Source: DAOTVC01 sp034437215 (GTDB lineage Bacteria; Chloroflexota; Anaerolineae; B4-G1; SLSP01). From it: 63,566 nucleotides of DNA. How positions within the stretch are numbered: the first letter of the stretch is position 1; each line of letters opens with the position of its first letter. The stretch covers positions 1 through 63,566 of the forward strand of contig DAOTVC010000068.1 of NCBI GenBank assembly GCA_034437215.1. Reading direction: 5' to 3'. This document shows, piece after piece, positions 7,638 to 14,733 of this stretch. Under the pieces are notes generated by a model. That model did no database searches. It was not told where the DNA came from and saw only the letters and a program-made list of their open reading frames with translations. Made by a program: the position numbers and the translations under genes.

Positions 7638-8687
7638 ATGATCTTGCCCTACAGCGTCGTGAATCCCCTGACCGTCGTCGAGGTTGCTCGGCGGTTACCC
7701 CGGCCCGGCGAAGTGCTGGTACGTGAGGGAGAGCGGGTGGAGCCCTTCCAGGTCGTCGCGGAGTCGGATGTCCCGCCCGACTTTTGCATCGTCAACGTCG
7801 CTCGCGACCTCGGTCTGCCCCCCAAACGGGTGAAGGGCGCTCTGCGAGCCACCGTGGGCCAAGAGGTCGAGAGTGGGGATGTGTTGGCTTCACGCGGGGG
7901 CCTGGGGGGACGCGTCTGTCGGGCGCCCTTTCAGGGGACTATCACCGGTTACGGACGCGGTCGTCTGCTTCTCGAGGCCGAGACAGGGCGTTTGCAGCTC
8001 ACCGCCCTCGTCCCGGGCACCGTTATCCAGGTGTGGGGGGGACGGGGAGTGTTGATCGAAACCCGGGGGGGCTTTATCCAGGGGGCTTGGGGTAACGACA
8101 AGGAGGCCTTTGGGGTCCTGCGTATCGTCGTCCGCGCCCCGCGTCACCCCTTGCGTGCTAAGCGCCTCGATGCGTCAGCGCAGGGCGCGGTCGTCGTCGG
8201 GGGCTCGGGGCTGGATGAGGAGACGATCGAGCAGGCCATCGAGTTGCAGGTGCGAGGGATCGTGGTGGGCGGGGTCCCGCCCAGCCTGCTGCCGCGGCTG
8301 CGCGATCTCGACTTTCCTGTCATTGCGACAGAAGGGGTCGGTGCTACCCCCATGTCCGATGCGACCTTCAGTCTGCTGCGCTCCCTGGATGGGCGCGAGG
8401 TAGCGGTGAGCGGGCGTCTGCGGACACGGTGGAACAGTGAACGCCCGTTTCTGCTGATCCCGACGCCCTCCCAGGCCGCGAGTGCGGTCAATCCCGAGAC
8501 CCCTCTGGAGATTGGCGCCCGGGTACGGGCTCTGCGCCTTCCCTATCTGGGGCAGTCCGGCACGGTGACGGAGCTGCCGACGGGTATGATTACCCTGCAG
8601 ACGGGGGCCCGGTTGCACGGGGCCCAGGTGGACTTCGACGGGGAGACTGGCCTCGTACCCTTCCCCAATCTGGAGCAACTCTTGTAG
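7638..8687 (+). CDS. Uncharacterised protein with barrel-sandwich-like N-terminal half, last gene of the cluster
   Basis: 349 aa from ATG 7638, one nucleotide after the MutL-like stop; longer in-frame readings would overlap that gene completely. Residues about 70-115 (VGQEVESGDVLA ... CRAPFQGTITGYG) resemble a barrel-sandwich hybrid or lipoyl-like fold, without an obvious modified lysine. The middle has a Rossmann-like alternation ending VIATEGVG. The C-terminal 60 residues (GARVRALRLPYLGQSGTV) look like a small beta barrel of KOW type. All fold assignments are by eye. No signal peptide is visible, so it is probably cytoplasmic. In my recollection it accompanies the MutL-like protein in Chloroflexota. 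Confidence 0.8.
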   Translation: MILPYSVVNPLTVVEVARRLPRPGEVLVREGERVEPFQVVAESDVPPDFCIVNVARDLGLPPKRVKGALRATVGQEVESGDVLASRGGLGGRVCRAPFQGTITGYGRGRLLLEAETGRLQLTALVPGTVIQVWGGRGVLIETRGGFIQGAWGNDKEAFGVLRIVVRAPRHPLRAKRLDASAQGAVVVGGSGLDEETIEQAIELQVRGIVVGGVPPSLLPRLRDLDFPVIATEGVGATPMSDATFSLLRSLDGREVAVSGRLRTRWNSERPFLLIPTPSQAASAVNPETPLEIGARVRALRLPYLGQSGTVTELPTGMITLQTGARLHGAQVDFDGETGLVPFPNLEQLL

Positions 8688-8732
8688 GGCCCCGCCACCT
8701 GTCTGAGGGTACGAGCCGGTGGGTGCTCGAGA

Positions 8733-8758
8733 CCTGCCGTTCACCGAGCCGCGGCAGG
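8733..8758 (+). terminator. Hairpin after the seven-gene cluster
   Basis: CCTGCCG (8733-8739) pairs with CGGCAGG (8752-8758) around a 12-nt loop, 46 nt after the last stop codon. No U tract follows, so termination by this hairpin alone is doubtful. Confidence 0.35.
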
Positions 8759-8820
8759 ACGCGCTCAAGTAGCTGGTGGGTTCGAGGGCTGCTGACGGTT
8801 ATGGGTTTCAAACTTGATTC

Positions 8821-8849
8821 TTGTGTAGATTCCGCTTGTATGGTATAGT
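8821..8849 (+). promoter_or_regulatory. Promoter of the anchored acidic protein gene
   Basis: TTGTGT (8821-8826), 17-nt spacer, TATAGT (8844-8849), about 50 nt before the start at 8901. A good Shine-Dalgarno (AAGGAG) precedes the ATG. Confidence 0.6.
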
Positions 8850-8900
8850 TTTTATAACGGGTGTGAGAAAAATCCCTCTTCGAGAAAAGGAGATAGATTC

Positions 8901-9566
8901 ATGTCCGACGATCTACGTGATGCTTTTGGGGACGATATCTTCATGGAATCCGATGAGGACGATATCCTCATCGAGGAGGAGGGAGAGGCGCAAAACCGCA
9001 CGTTCCTCATCGCCGCCGGCATTCTCGGCGCTCTGCTGCTCTGTGCCATCGTCGCTTTTGCCGCCTGGGCGTTGGTGATCAACCCCAATATGGAGGCGGA
9101 GCGGCTCGCCATCGTGCAGACGAACGAGGCCATCGCCATCAACGGCGGTGTGGAGAATGGCCCCCCCGAGATTGAGGGTGAGCTGCTCACGGAGGAGCCT
9201 TTCGTGGAGGCGGAGACGGCCACGTCGACTCCTGAGCCCTCTCCGACCCCTACCGAGACCCCCGTGATCCGTCCTACCGGCACCCCCACCCCTGGAGCCA
9301 CGGAAGGTGAGGGGGAGGAGGGCGAAGGGGAGGAGGACGCCGAGGGAGGGGTCGGCGAAGCCGGAGAGGGTGAGGGCGAAACGGCTCAAGCGACGCCTAC
9401 CCGTACCCCGGTAGCCACCCGCACCCCTCGTCCCACCCCGACGCGGGTAACGGGCAGCGGCGCCGATACTACACCGGACACAGGGCTGGGAGAGCTGGTC
9501 CTGGTCATGGCGGCCGGCCTGCTCGTGGGCCTTATGGTCTTCGTGCGACGCTTGCGTAGGGCTTAG
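8901..9566 (+). CDS. Membrane-anchored acidic protein with Thr/Pro linker and LPXTG-like tail
   Basis: 221 aa. An acidic N-terminus of about 32 residues (many Asp/Glu) precedes a membrane helix (about 33-56). Then comes a low-complexity extracellular region with TPTPTE-type stretches and a Glu/Gly block. The C-terminus has TPDTG followed by a hydrophobic helix and the basic tail RRLRRA, which resembles a sortase sorting signal with a changed first position. No sortase gene is in the window. The stop codon TAG at 9564-9566 lies inside the terminus of the repeat element at 9562-9658. Transcribed alone from the promoter at 8821. Function unknown. Confidence 0.8.
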   Translation: MSDDLRDAFGDDIFMESDEDDILIEEEGEAQNRTFLIAAGILGALLLCAIVAFAAWALVINPNMEAERLAIVQTNEAIAINGGVENGPPEIEGELLTEEPFVEAETATSTPEPSPTPTETPVIRPTGTPTPGATEGEGEEGEGEEDAEGGVGEAGEGEGETAQATPTRTPVATRTPRPTPTRVTGSGADTTPDTGLGELVLVMAAGLLVGLMVFVRRLRRA

Positions 9567-9658
9567 GAACGCGAATTAAACAACTTGAGCAAAAGCAAAC
9601 TGAAAGCGCTCCTGAAAGTCACCTACGATGCCCAAGTTATTTCGCTTTCAGTCCTTAG
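9562..9658. mobile_element. 97-bp terminal-inverted-repeat element, copy 1
   Basis: Ends are CTTAGGAACG at 9562 and, reading inward on the other strand from 9658, CTAAGGACTG. The two 29-nt termini match at about 20 positions, ending in a shared AACTTG. A copy differing at only a few positions lies at 57294-57390, so this is a dispersed, recently mobile, non-autonomous (MITE-like) sequence. The stop codon of the preceding gene lies in its terminus. No coding capacity and no clear target duplication. Confidence 0.8.
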
Positions 9659-9759
9659 CGCTCGTACGGCTTGGTTCTCGTGACCGTCGATAGGGGAAAC
9701 TAGCGCTTCCCGCCGGAGTTCCACAGCATTTAGCCAGGCTGAGATGAGCATCTCTGTAC

Positions 9760-9789
9760 CGGGACACAGGACCCACCTCCTGTGTCCCG
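9760..9789 (+). terminator. Strong 12-bp hairpin, possible terminator
   Basis: CGGGACACAGGA (9760-9771) is perfectly complementary to TCCTGTGTCCCG (9778-9789) around a 6-nt loop, followed by CTCTTTTG. It lies between the acidic protein gene plus element and the next promoter, so it probably ends upstream transcription. Confidence 0.6.
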
Positions 9790-9811
9790 CTCTTTTGTCC
9801 CCCGTCTGACG

Positions 9812-9839
9812 TTGCGTTCTCGACCAAGGCGGTTATAAT
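9812..9839 (+). promoter_or_regulatory. Promoter of the LysM protein gene
   Basis: TTGCGT (9812-9817), 16-nt spacer, TATAAT (9834-9839). The gene starts at 9867, with AGGAGGG just upstream. Confidence 0.65.
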
Positions 9840-9866
9840 GGCGGCACGAATGCCTAGGAGGGCTGA

Positions 9867-10823
9867 ATGACCAATCTTTGTGGCAAGGGTGTGTGGCTTG
9901 CCCACTCTTACGACCTACAACGCGCCACAGAGATGGCGACGAAGACCGAAGCGACCCACCTCTTGATCAAGGTGGGACACGGCCCTTTCTACTTCCCCGA
10001 GATCACGCGTGCCCTTCTACCTCGCACGCGCTCGTTGGGGTTTCAGGCCCTGGCCTGGGTCCAGATCACCGACTATCTGCCTGCCGAAATGCTCTCTACG
10101 ATTCGACGCGCCCTGGAGTTCGGGTACGATGGCGTGGTGCTCTTTCTGGGATCGGCCCTCGTAACTGCCAACCAGCTGCGGCCCCTGGTCGATGCTCTGA
10201 AGCAGGTCGACATCGCGCCGGCGCGCCTCTACGTGGCCTCCGTGCCGCCCGGCCGCCTGCCCGATGCGGAGACCCTCCAGATCCTGGCGCCCCTCTGTCA
10301 GGGCGGCTGGATGCCCCTCTGCTTTCCGGCCTCGGGTAACTCCCCCGAACAGGTCATCGAACGGGAGGTCTACCAGGCGTTGGGGGATCTCAGCCTTATA
10401 TGGGGCGGAACCCCCCCGGTCTACCCTATCCTGTCGCCGCTGCAGGGTGACGGGGAAGCCCCCTTCCTGCCCGAGATGATGATCCCCTGGGTGGAGACCA
10501 TCGTCCAGCATGGTGTGGACTTCTTCAGCGTCTACCACGCTGCGGTGACGGAGAAGGCCCTCTGGCCCATCCTGCAGGCTGCCAACGTGGCCTGTCGGGT
10601 GGAGGCGCCCCAGGGCGATACGGAGCTGACGGAGCCGGGCGTCGCTGTGCCCCAGCCCGTCTACGTGACGGTGAAGACGAGCGACACCGTCTGGGGGCTG
10701 ATTAACCGTTACGGTCTCGGCAAGGAGCAGTTCTGGCGCTGGAACGCCCATCTCTGGGACAGCCGAGGCTTGCCCCGGGATGCGGACTACCTGCAGGAGG
10801 GTTGGCGGGTACGGGTGCAGTGA
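9867..10823 (+). CDS. TIM-barrel-like protein with C-terminal LysM domain
   Basis: 318 aa. The first 255 residues alternate strands and helices like a glycoside-hydrolase-type barrel (opening KGVWLAHSYDL, then HLLIKVGHG, ALAWVQI, YDGVVLFLG), but I cannot point to catalytic residues. Residues about 266-318 form a LysM-type domain (YVTVKTSDTVWGLINRYG ... YLQEGWRVRVQ), which binds GlcNAc-containing glycans such as peptidoglycan. There is no signal peptide, which is odd for a LysM protein. Own promoter, and followed by the rplS promoter, so probably monocistronic. A cell-wall or spore-like glycan role is inference. Confidence 0.75.
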   Translation: MTNLCGKGVWLAHSYDLQRATEMATKTEATHLLIKVGHGPFYFPEITRALLPRTRSLGFQALAWVQITDYLPAEMLSTIRRALEFGYDGVVLFLGSALVTANQLRPLVDALKQVDIAPARLYVASVPPGRLPDAETLQILAPLCQGGWMPLCFPASGNSPEQVIEREVYQALGDLSLIWGGTPPVYPILSPLQGDGEAPFLPEMMIPWVETIVQHGVDFFSVYHAAVTEKALWPILQAANVACRVEAPQGDTELTEPGVAVPQPVYVTVKTSDTVWGLINRYGLGKEQFWRWNAHLWDSRGLPRDADYLQEGWRVRVQ

Positions 10824-10863
10824 CGTCTCGAGACGTTGCCTTTCTCATAAGCTATGGTATAAT
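10823..10863 (+). promoter_or_regulatory. rplS promoter with adjoining 14-bp palindrome
   Basis: TTGCCT (10836-10841), 16-nt spacer, TATAAT (10858-10863). A perfect palindrome ACGTCTCGAGACGT (10823-10836) abuts and shares one base with the -35 box, a position typical of an operator or activator site. It begins at the last base of the preceding stop codon. Confidence 0.65.
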
Positions 10864-10871
10864 CCTTGACT

Positions 10872-10892
10872 GCCGCCACTTACCAGGGCGGC
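10872..10892 (+). promoter_or_regulatory. Leader hairpin before rplS
   Basis: GCCGCC (10872-10877) pairs with GGCGGC (10887-10892) in the short leader ahead of the ribosomal protein gene. It could be an autoregulatory leader structure of the kind known for ribosomal protein genes, but the stem is only 6 bp. Confidence 0.35.
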
Positions 10893-10917
10893 TGCTAATT
10901 TGTAGGGAGAGTGAATT

Positions 10918-11268
10918 ATGAACTTGGTCGAGTCTCTAGAGCGCCAGATGGCGCAGCCGAATCCGAATATCCCGGACCTCCATCCGGGCGATACTGTCAA
11001 GGTACACATCCGCATCGTCGAGGGCGAGCGAGAGCGTACTCAGATCTTCCAGGGCACCATCATCCGCATGCGCAAGGGTAGTGTGAATGCGAACTTCACC
11101 GTTCGCCGCATCGCTTCCCACGGCATCGGGGTGGAGCGCAGCTTCCTGCTGCACTCTCCGCGCATTGAGAGGGTGGAGATTCAGCGTCGGGCGAAGGTGC
11201 GCCGGGCGCAGCTCTACTTCCTGCGCGAGCGTCGTGGCAAGGCTGCCCGCCTCAAGGAGCGGCGGTAG
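10918..11268 (+). CDS. rplS: 50S ribosomal protein L19
   Basis: 116 aa, the usual length. L19 lies at the interface of the large and small ribosomal subunits. Hallmarks are HPGDTVKVHIRI, RTQIFQGTIIRMRKG, the stretch TVRRIASHGIGVERSFLLHSP, and the basic C-terminal tail. The start ATG 10918 follows GGGAGAG. In many bacteria rplS follows trmD, rimM and rpsP; here it stands alone behind its own promoter. The amidotransferase gene begins 12 nt after it and may be co-transcribed. Confidence 0.97.
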   Translation: MNLVESLERQMAQPNPNIPDLHPGDTVKVHIRIVEGERERTQIFQGTIIRMRKGSVNANFTVRRIASHGIGVERSFLLHSPRIERVEIQRRAKVRRAQLYFLRERRGKAARLKERR

Positions 11269-11280
11269 TTCCCTCCTCCA

Positions 11281-12018
11281 GTGTCGGAGCATAAGCCGCT
11301 AATCGGTATCAGCGGGCGGAAGGATACTTCCGCCCGTTTGTTACACAGCCCCATGTACTCCGTGGGGGAGACCTACGTGCGCGCCGTGCACGAGGGGGGT
11401 GGCGTGCCGGTCATCATCCCTCCCCTGCTTACGGAGGCTGATTGGCGACCTTTGCTTCTGCGTCTGGACGGGCTCCTGCTCACCGGCGGCGAGGACATCG
11501 CGCCCCTGCACTATGGGGAGGGGCCGCAGAGCTGGCTGGGAGGCGTGGACGAGGAGCGCGATGCCTCGGAGTTGGGGCTGGTGGAGCAGGCCTTGGCGCT
11601 GGAGCTCCCTATCCTGGGTATCTGCCGGGGGCAGCAGCTGCTCAACGTCGCTCTGGGAGGAACCCTCTACCAGGACATCACCGCGCAGCTTTCCCAGGCA
11701 CTGGAACACGCCCTGGTCCCGGGACGTCCCATGGAACGCATTACACACTCCGTCACTATCGAACCGGATTCTACATTGGCCGAGGTGCTGGGGGGCGTGG
11801 AGTTCGGTGTGAACAGCGCTCACCATCAAGCCGTGCGGAGACCGGGTGAGGGTCTGCGGGTAGTGGCCCGGTCGGAGGATGGTGTGATTGAGGGCCTCGA
11901 GCTCCTCGATCACCCCTTCTGCCTGAGCGTACAGTGGCATCCTGAGGCCATGTTGAAGGTGAATGCGACGATGAAGCCGCTCTTCCGCGCGTTGGTCGTA
12001 GCAGCGACTGGGGCGTGA
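11281..12018 (+). CDS. Class I glutamine amidotransferase-like hydrolase (peptidase C26, PuuD-like)
   Basis: 245 aa. The gamma-glutamyl-GABA hydrolase family removes glutamate from gamma-glutamyl conjugates in polyamine breakdown. The nucleophile elbow GICRGQQ places Cys115, and QWHPE places His220 and Glu222, so the triad is intact. The N-terminal PLIGISGR and LLTGGEDIAP are typical of this family. The start is a GTG at 11281 without a clear Shine-Dalgarno, 12 nt after rplS, so coupling to rplS translation is plausible. The true substrate cannot be told from sequence. Confidence 0.88.
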   Translation: MSEHKPLIGISGRKDTSARLLHSPMYSVGETYVRAVHEGGGVPVIIPPLLTEADWRPLLLRLDGLLLTGGEDIAPLHYGEGPQSWLGGVDEERDASELGLVEQALALELPILGICRGQQLLNVALGGTLYQDITAQLSQALEHALVPGRPMERITHSVTIEPDSTLAEVLGGVEFGVNSAHHQAVRRPGEGLRVVARSEDGVIEGLELLDHPFCLSVQWHPEAMLKVNATMKPLFRALVVAATGA

Positions 12019-12028
12019 GCAAAAGAGT

Positions 12029-12056
12029 GAGCGGCAAGGGGAGTCCCCTGCCGCTC
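12029..12056. terminator. Bidirectional terminator between convergent genes
   Basis: GAGCGGCA (12029-12036) pairs with TGCCGCTC (12049-12056), with an inner GGGG/CCCC stem. On the minus strand it is followed by a T-rich stretch (CTCTTTTG). It separates the amidotransferase gene from the convergent YtxH gene. Confidence 0.75.
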
Positions 12057-12071
12057 TTGAGCTCTAATCTT

Positions 12072-12317
12072 CTACGATTTGACAGTCGGTTCGATTGAGG
12101 TGAGGGGCCGCCCCTGCTTGAAGGCCTCCAACTGCGCCTCGAGCTCCAAACGGCGCGCCTCAGCCGCAGCTTTACCCTCTTCGACCAGTTGATTGACGTG
12201 CTCCTGGAGCTGTTCTTGTAGCTCCTGTCCTGAAGCGGGCGCGAAGAGCAGCGCCAATGCTCCTCCGATCCCCAAACCGACTGCCAGTCCTCCCAGAAAG
12301 TTAACGGTCTTGCTCAT
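12072..12317 (-). CDS. YtxH-like small membrane protein
   Basis: 81 aa starting at ATG 12317, where GGGAGA precedes and a promoter lies at 12354-12382; the longer reading upstream overlaps the promoter. It has one Gly-rich membrane helix (about residues 5-27, with LAVGLGIGGALALLFAP) followed by a charged coiled-coil region (QELQEQLQEHVNQL). The GLLFAP-type motif after the helix is typical of the YtxH/DUF883-like general-stress proteins. Role in the envelope is unknown. Confidence 0.8.
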   Translation of the reverse strand: MSKTVNFLGGLAVGLGIGGALALLFAPASGQELQEQLQEHVNQLVEEGKAAAEARRLELEAQLEAFKQGRPLTSIEPTVKS

Positions 12318-12353
12318 CTTGATTCTCCCTTCCCCAAGGTCTTTTATATTTTG

Positions 12354-12382
12354 ATTATATGATAATAGTAATCTAGAAGCAA
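12354..12382 (-). promoter_or_regulatory. Promoter of the YtxH-like gene
   Basis: On the minus strand TTGCTT (12382-12377), 17-nt spacer, TATAAT (12359-12354). The AT-rich stretch contrasts with the GC-rich surroundings and lies just beyond the stop of the upstream gene. Confidence 0.75.
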
Positions 12383-12387
12383 TTCTT

Positions 12388-13278
12388 TCACGGCGTCTCG
12401 ACCACCGGCTCCTCCTCCGGATCGTAGCGTATCTGCAGCAGCCAGCTGCGCCAGCCCCGTTCTTCACCCGTACAGGGTTCGGGCCTGAGGGTGATCAGAG
12501 GAGCGCCCGCGGGGTTGGTGAGGTAGAGGTTGTAGGTCTCCTCCGGTGCGACGGTGAAGTCCGCGTAGCCCTCCCCCACGTTCGGACGCAAGCCTGTGAT
12601 GGCCCGATCGGCGCCTCGTGCCCAGATAAGCCAGACTTCGACCCCCGGGATCCCCTGTACCTCGAGACGGTCCCGTCCCCGTACCGTCACCGTGATCTCC
12701 TGAGAGATGGAGATAGCGATCTGCGGTTGCGGCAGGCAACGGATCTCCTGCTCTTCAACCGTGTAGGCGGTGGGTAGGGTAGCCGTGAGTGTCGCGGAGA
12801 GCTCGGGTGTCGGGGAGGGTGTGGTCGTCGGTGAGGGCAGCGGGACGGGGGTGAGCGTGGGTGTGGGCGAGGGGGAGGGGACGGCAGCCGTCGGTGAAGG
12901 GCGAGGCGTGAGGCGTGCCAGCTCCTCTCCGTAGATCTGCACCGCCGGGTTATCGACTCCGTATCGTTTGGCTAACCCGGCCATCCGCTGGAGGACGGGG
13001 AGGGGGCGCCCGGACGCGACGGCGTATTCCAGTGCGTCTTCCAGGTGGGTGCGAATGTCCTCCTGAGAAAGGTCTCGCAGGCGCAGCTCCGCGCGCTCCA
13101 GGTTGCCGGTAGCTCCATACGCCAAGGCCGTCATCCGAATCCAGTCGGCCCGATAGACGCGGTGCATGAGTGGGGGGTAGGTGTCGACGTAGCGGACCGG
13201 ATTGATACTCCAGGCGTAGAAGAGCCCGCCTGCAAGCCCCAAGATCAGACCGAGGGCTAGAAACCAGCGCGACTTCAT
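12388..13278 (-). CDS. Membrane-anchored protein with Thr/Pro linker and C-terminal beta domain
   Basis: 296 aa. An N-terminal membrane helix (about 5-24) precedes the motif SINPVRYVDTYPP and an alpha-helical region (about 40-115). A TPSPTPTLTP-type linker follows (about 127-165), then a C-terminal beta-rich domain (about 180-285) with two cysteines (CLPQPQI; EPCTGEER). The helical N-terminal half is paralogous to the adjacent 121-aa protein. Start ATG overlaps the upstream stop (ATGA). It resembles a surface-exposed sensor or binding protein; I cannot assign a function. Confidence 0.8.
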   Translation of the reverse strand: MKSRWFLALGLILGLAGGLFYAWSINPVRYVDTYPPLMHRVYRADWIRMTALAYGATGNLERAELRLRDLSQEDIRTHLEDALEYAVASGRPLPVLQRMAGLAKRYGVDNPAVQIYGEELARLTPRPSPTAAVPSPSPTPTLTPVPLPSPTTTPSPTPELSATLTATLPTAYTVEEQEIRCLPQPQIAISISQEITVTVRGRDRLEVQGIPGVEVWLIWARGADRAITGLRPNVGEGYADFTVAPEETYNLYLTNPAGAPLITLRPEPCTGEERGWRSWLLQIRYDPEEEPVVETP

Positions 13279-13640
13279 GGGCTCCCCCCTAAGTAGGGGG
13301 CCATGACGGGTGTGGCCTCCTCCAGGTCGGAGGCGAGCTCTGCCAGGGGCGTGATAAGGGACGGTGCCGCGTCGCGCGCGATGAGCCGCTCCGTCAGGTC
13401 CACCAGCCGCGTCGCCAACGTCTCCTCCTCGAGGGCAGCTAAGCGGCGCTCCGCCAAGCCCAGGTTGCGATCGACACTGTAGCTGAGGGCAACGAGCAGC
13501 ACGTACTCGTCCTTGTAGTCAGGCGCCAGCACGGCGGGAATGGTGTCGTAGTAGCGGACAGGCGAGACCACCCAGCCAATAAAGACGCCCAGCGCCGCCC
13601 CCAGGACAAGCCCGAGGGCCAGATAGAGCCAACGCCTCAT
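13275..13640 (-). CDS. Membrane-anchored paralogue of the neighbouring protein
   Basis: 121 aa. An N-terminal helix (about 5-25) is followed by the motif VVSPVRYYDTIP and a helical domain, matching the first 115 residues of the downstream 296-aa protein (shared pattern: helix, then S/N-PVRY-x-DT, then L-x-ALSY, then LAERRL). It lacks the linker and beta domain. ATGA overlaps occur at both ends, so the three genes 14641 to 12388 form one translationally coupled operon. Tandem duplication followed by domain gain or loss is inferred. Confidence 0.8.
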   Translation of the reverse strand: MRRWLYLALGLVLGAALGVFIGWVVSPVRYYDTIPAVLAPDYKDEYVLLVALSYSVDRNLGLAERRLAALEEETLATRLVDLTERLIARDAAPSLITPLAELASDLEEATPVMAPYLGGSP

Positions 13641-14641
13641 ACTCCTAACTCCTCACCGTAAGCGAAAAGCGCAGGGGAGCCACCGGTGTGCCAGAAGAGG
13701 ACGCGGTCCCCGGCGGTGAAGGTCCCCTGACGGATCAGGTCGATGAGGCCTCCCAGGGCGCGCCCGGTGTAGACGGGGTCCACGAGAAGCCCCTCGGTGC
13801 GCGCCAGCAGTTGCAGGGCCTCGCGCTCGGGCTCTCCGACGACCCCGTAGCCTCCACCCAGGTAGGCGTCGGTGACGGTGAAGTCCTCGGTGGCCAGGGA
13901 CGTAGGAATCTCGAGGAGGTTGGCTGTGGCACTCGCCAGGGCGCTCAGCTGGCGGCGCAGCGCCGACGCTTCCTCGGCGATGCTGATTCCGACGATGCGG
14001 GCGGGGTGTGCGAGCAGGTGGGCGCCCAGCGCCAACCCTGCTTGGGTCCCGCCGCTGCTCGAAGCGAGGACGATGTCTGTGAACGCCAGCTCCTGCACTG
14101 TAGCCTGCTGGTGCAACTCCACCATAGCCGCGACGAAGCCGCAGACGCCCACGGCGTTGCTGCCCCCGTAGGGGATGACGTAAGGATGGCGTCCGGACTC
14201 CCTCAACGCCTCTGCCTCAGCCACGAGGGCCTCCAGGGGATCGCGGTCACCTGCCCACCGCACCTCGGCGCCGAAGAGCCGGTCGAGAAGATGGTTGCCG
14301 GTGGGAGGAGCGGAGAGCGCCTCACCGGCGAGTACGAGGACACAGGGCAGTCCTGCACGGGCTGCCGCTGCCGCCGTCTGGCGGGCGTGATTGGACTGCC
14401 GCGCCCCCGTCGTCATGACCACGTCGGCTTCTCCGCGCAGCGCCTCGGCGAGGAGAAAGGCCAACTTGCGCACCTTGTTGCCCCCCATGCCGAGTCCCGT
14501 CAGATCGTCCCGCTTGATCCAGATCTCCGGTCCCTGCAGGGTCGCGGAGAGGCCCGTAAGGGCGTGCAGGGGGGTGGGGAGCTGGCCCAACGCCAGCGGT
14601 GCGAGCTTGGCGAGTTGGTGGAGCAGTTCGTCGCTATTCAT
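13637..14641 (-). CDS. PLP-dependent D-cysteine desulfhydrase/ACC deaminase family enzyme
   Basis: 334 aa, fold-type II PLP enzyme. Residues 41-60 include WIKRDDLTGLGMGGNKVRKL; Lys56 is the expected PLP Schiff-base lysine. TTGARQSNHARQTAAAA and SSSGGTQAGL (phosphate-binding loop) follow. Family members split D-cysteine to pyruvate, H2S and ammonia, or deaminate 1-aminocyclopropane-1-carboxylate; sequence alone does not decide, though D-cysteine desulfhydrase is the commoner assignment. ATG 14641 follows CGGAGGA and an unusual run of ten phased heptanucleotides. First gene of a three-gene operon. Confidence 0.88.
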   Translation of the reverse strand: MNSDELLHQLAKLAPLALGQLPTPLHALTGLSATLQGPEIWIKRDDLTGLGMGGNKVRKLAFLLAEALRGEADVVMTTGARQSNHARQTAAAAARAGLPCVLVLAGEALSAPPTGNHLLDRLFGAEVRWAGDRDPLEALVAEAEALRESGRHPYVIPYGGSNAVGVCGFVAAMVELHQQATVQELAFTDIVLASSSGGTQAGLALGAHLLAHPARIVGISIAEEASALRRQLSALASATANLLEIPTSLATEDFTVTDAYLGGGYGVVGEPEREALQLLARTEGLLVDPVYTGRALGGLIDLIRQGTFTAGDRVLFWHTGGSPALFAYGEELGV

Positions 14642-14656
14642 AGGTCGTCTCCTCCG

Positions 14657-14733
14657 AAAACAAGTTCAAAGTCAAAAGTCTAAGGTCAACCGTGTTAAGG
14701 GAAGAGGGATTAGAAATCAGGGATCAGGGACTC
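14657..14733 (-). repeat. Eleven phased heptanucleotides directly upstream of the PLP enzyme
   Basis: Divided into 7-mers from the ribosome binding site outward, the coding strand reads TTGTTTT, TTTGAAC, TTTTGAC, CTTAGAC, GGTTGAC, TTAACAC, TCTTCCC, TAATCCC, TGATTTC, TGATCCC, GAGTCCC. Ten of the eleven end in C and fall into two sub-families (TTTTGAC-like and TGATCCC-like). Register continues through the Shine-Dalgarno heptamer CGGAGGA. Confidence 0.75.

Noticed and set aside
8700..8820. Possible structured RNA between 8700 and 8820
   Set aside because: Only one 7-bp stem is visible, with no recognisable riboswitch or RNA-gene pattern.
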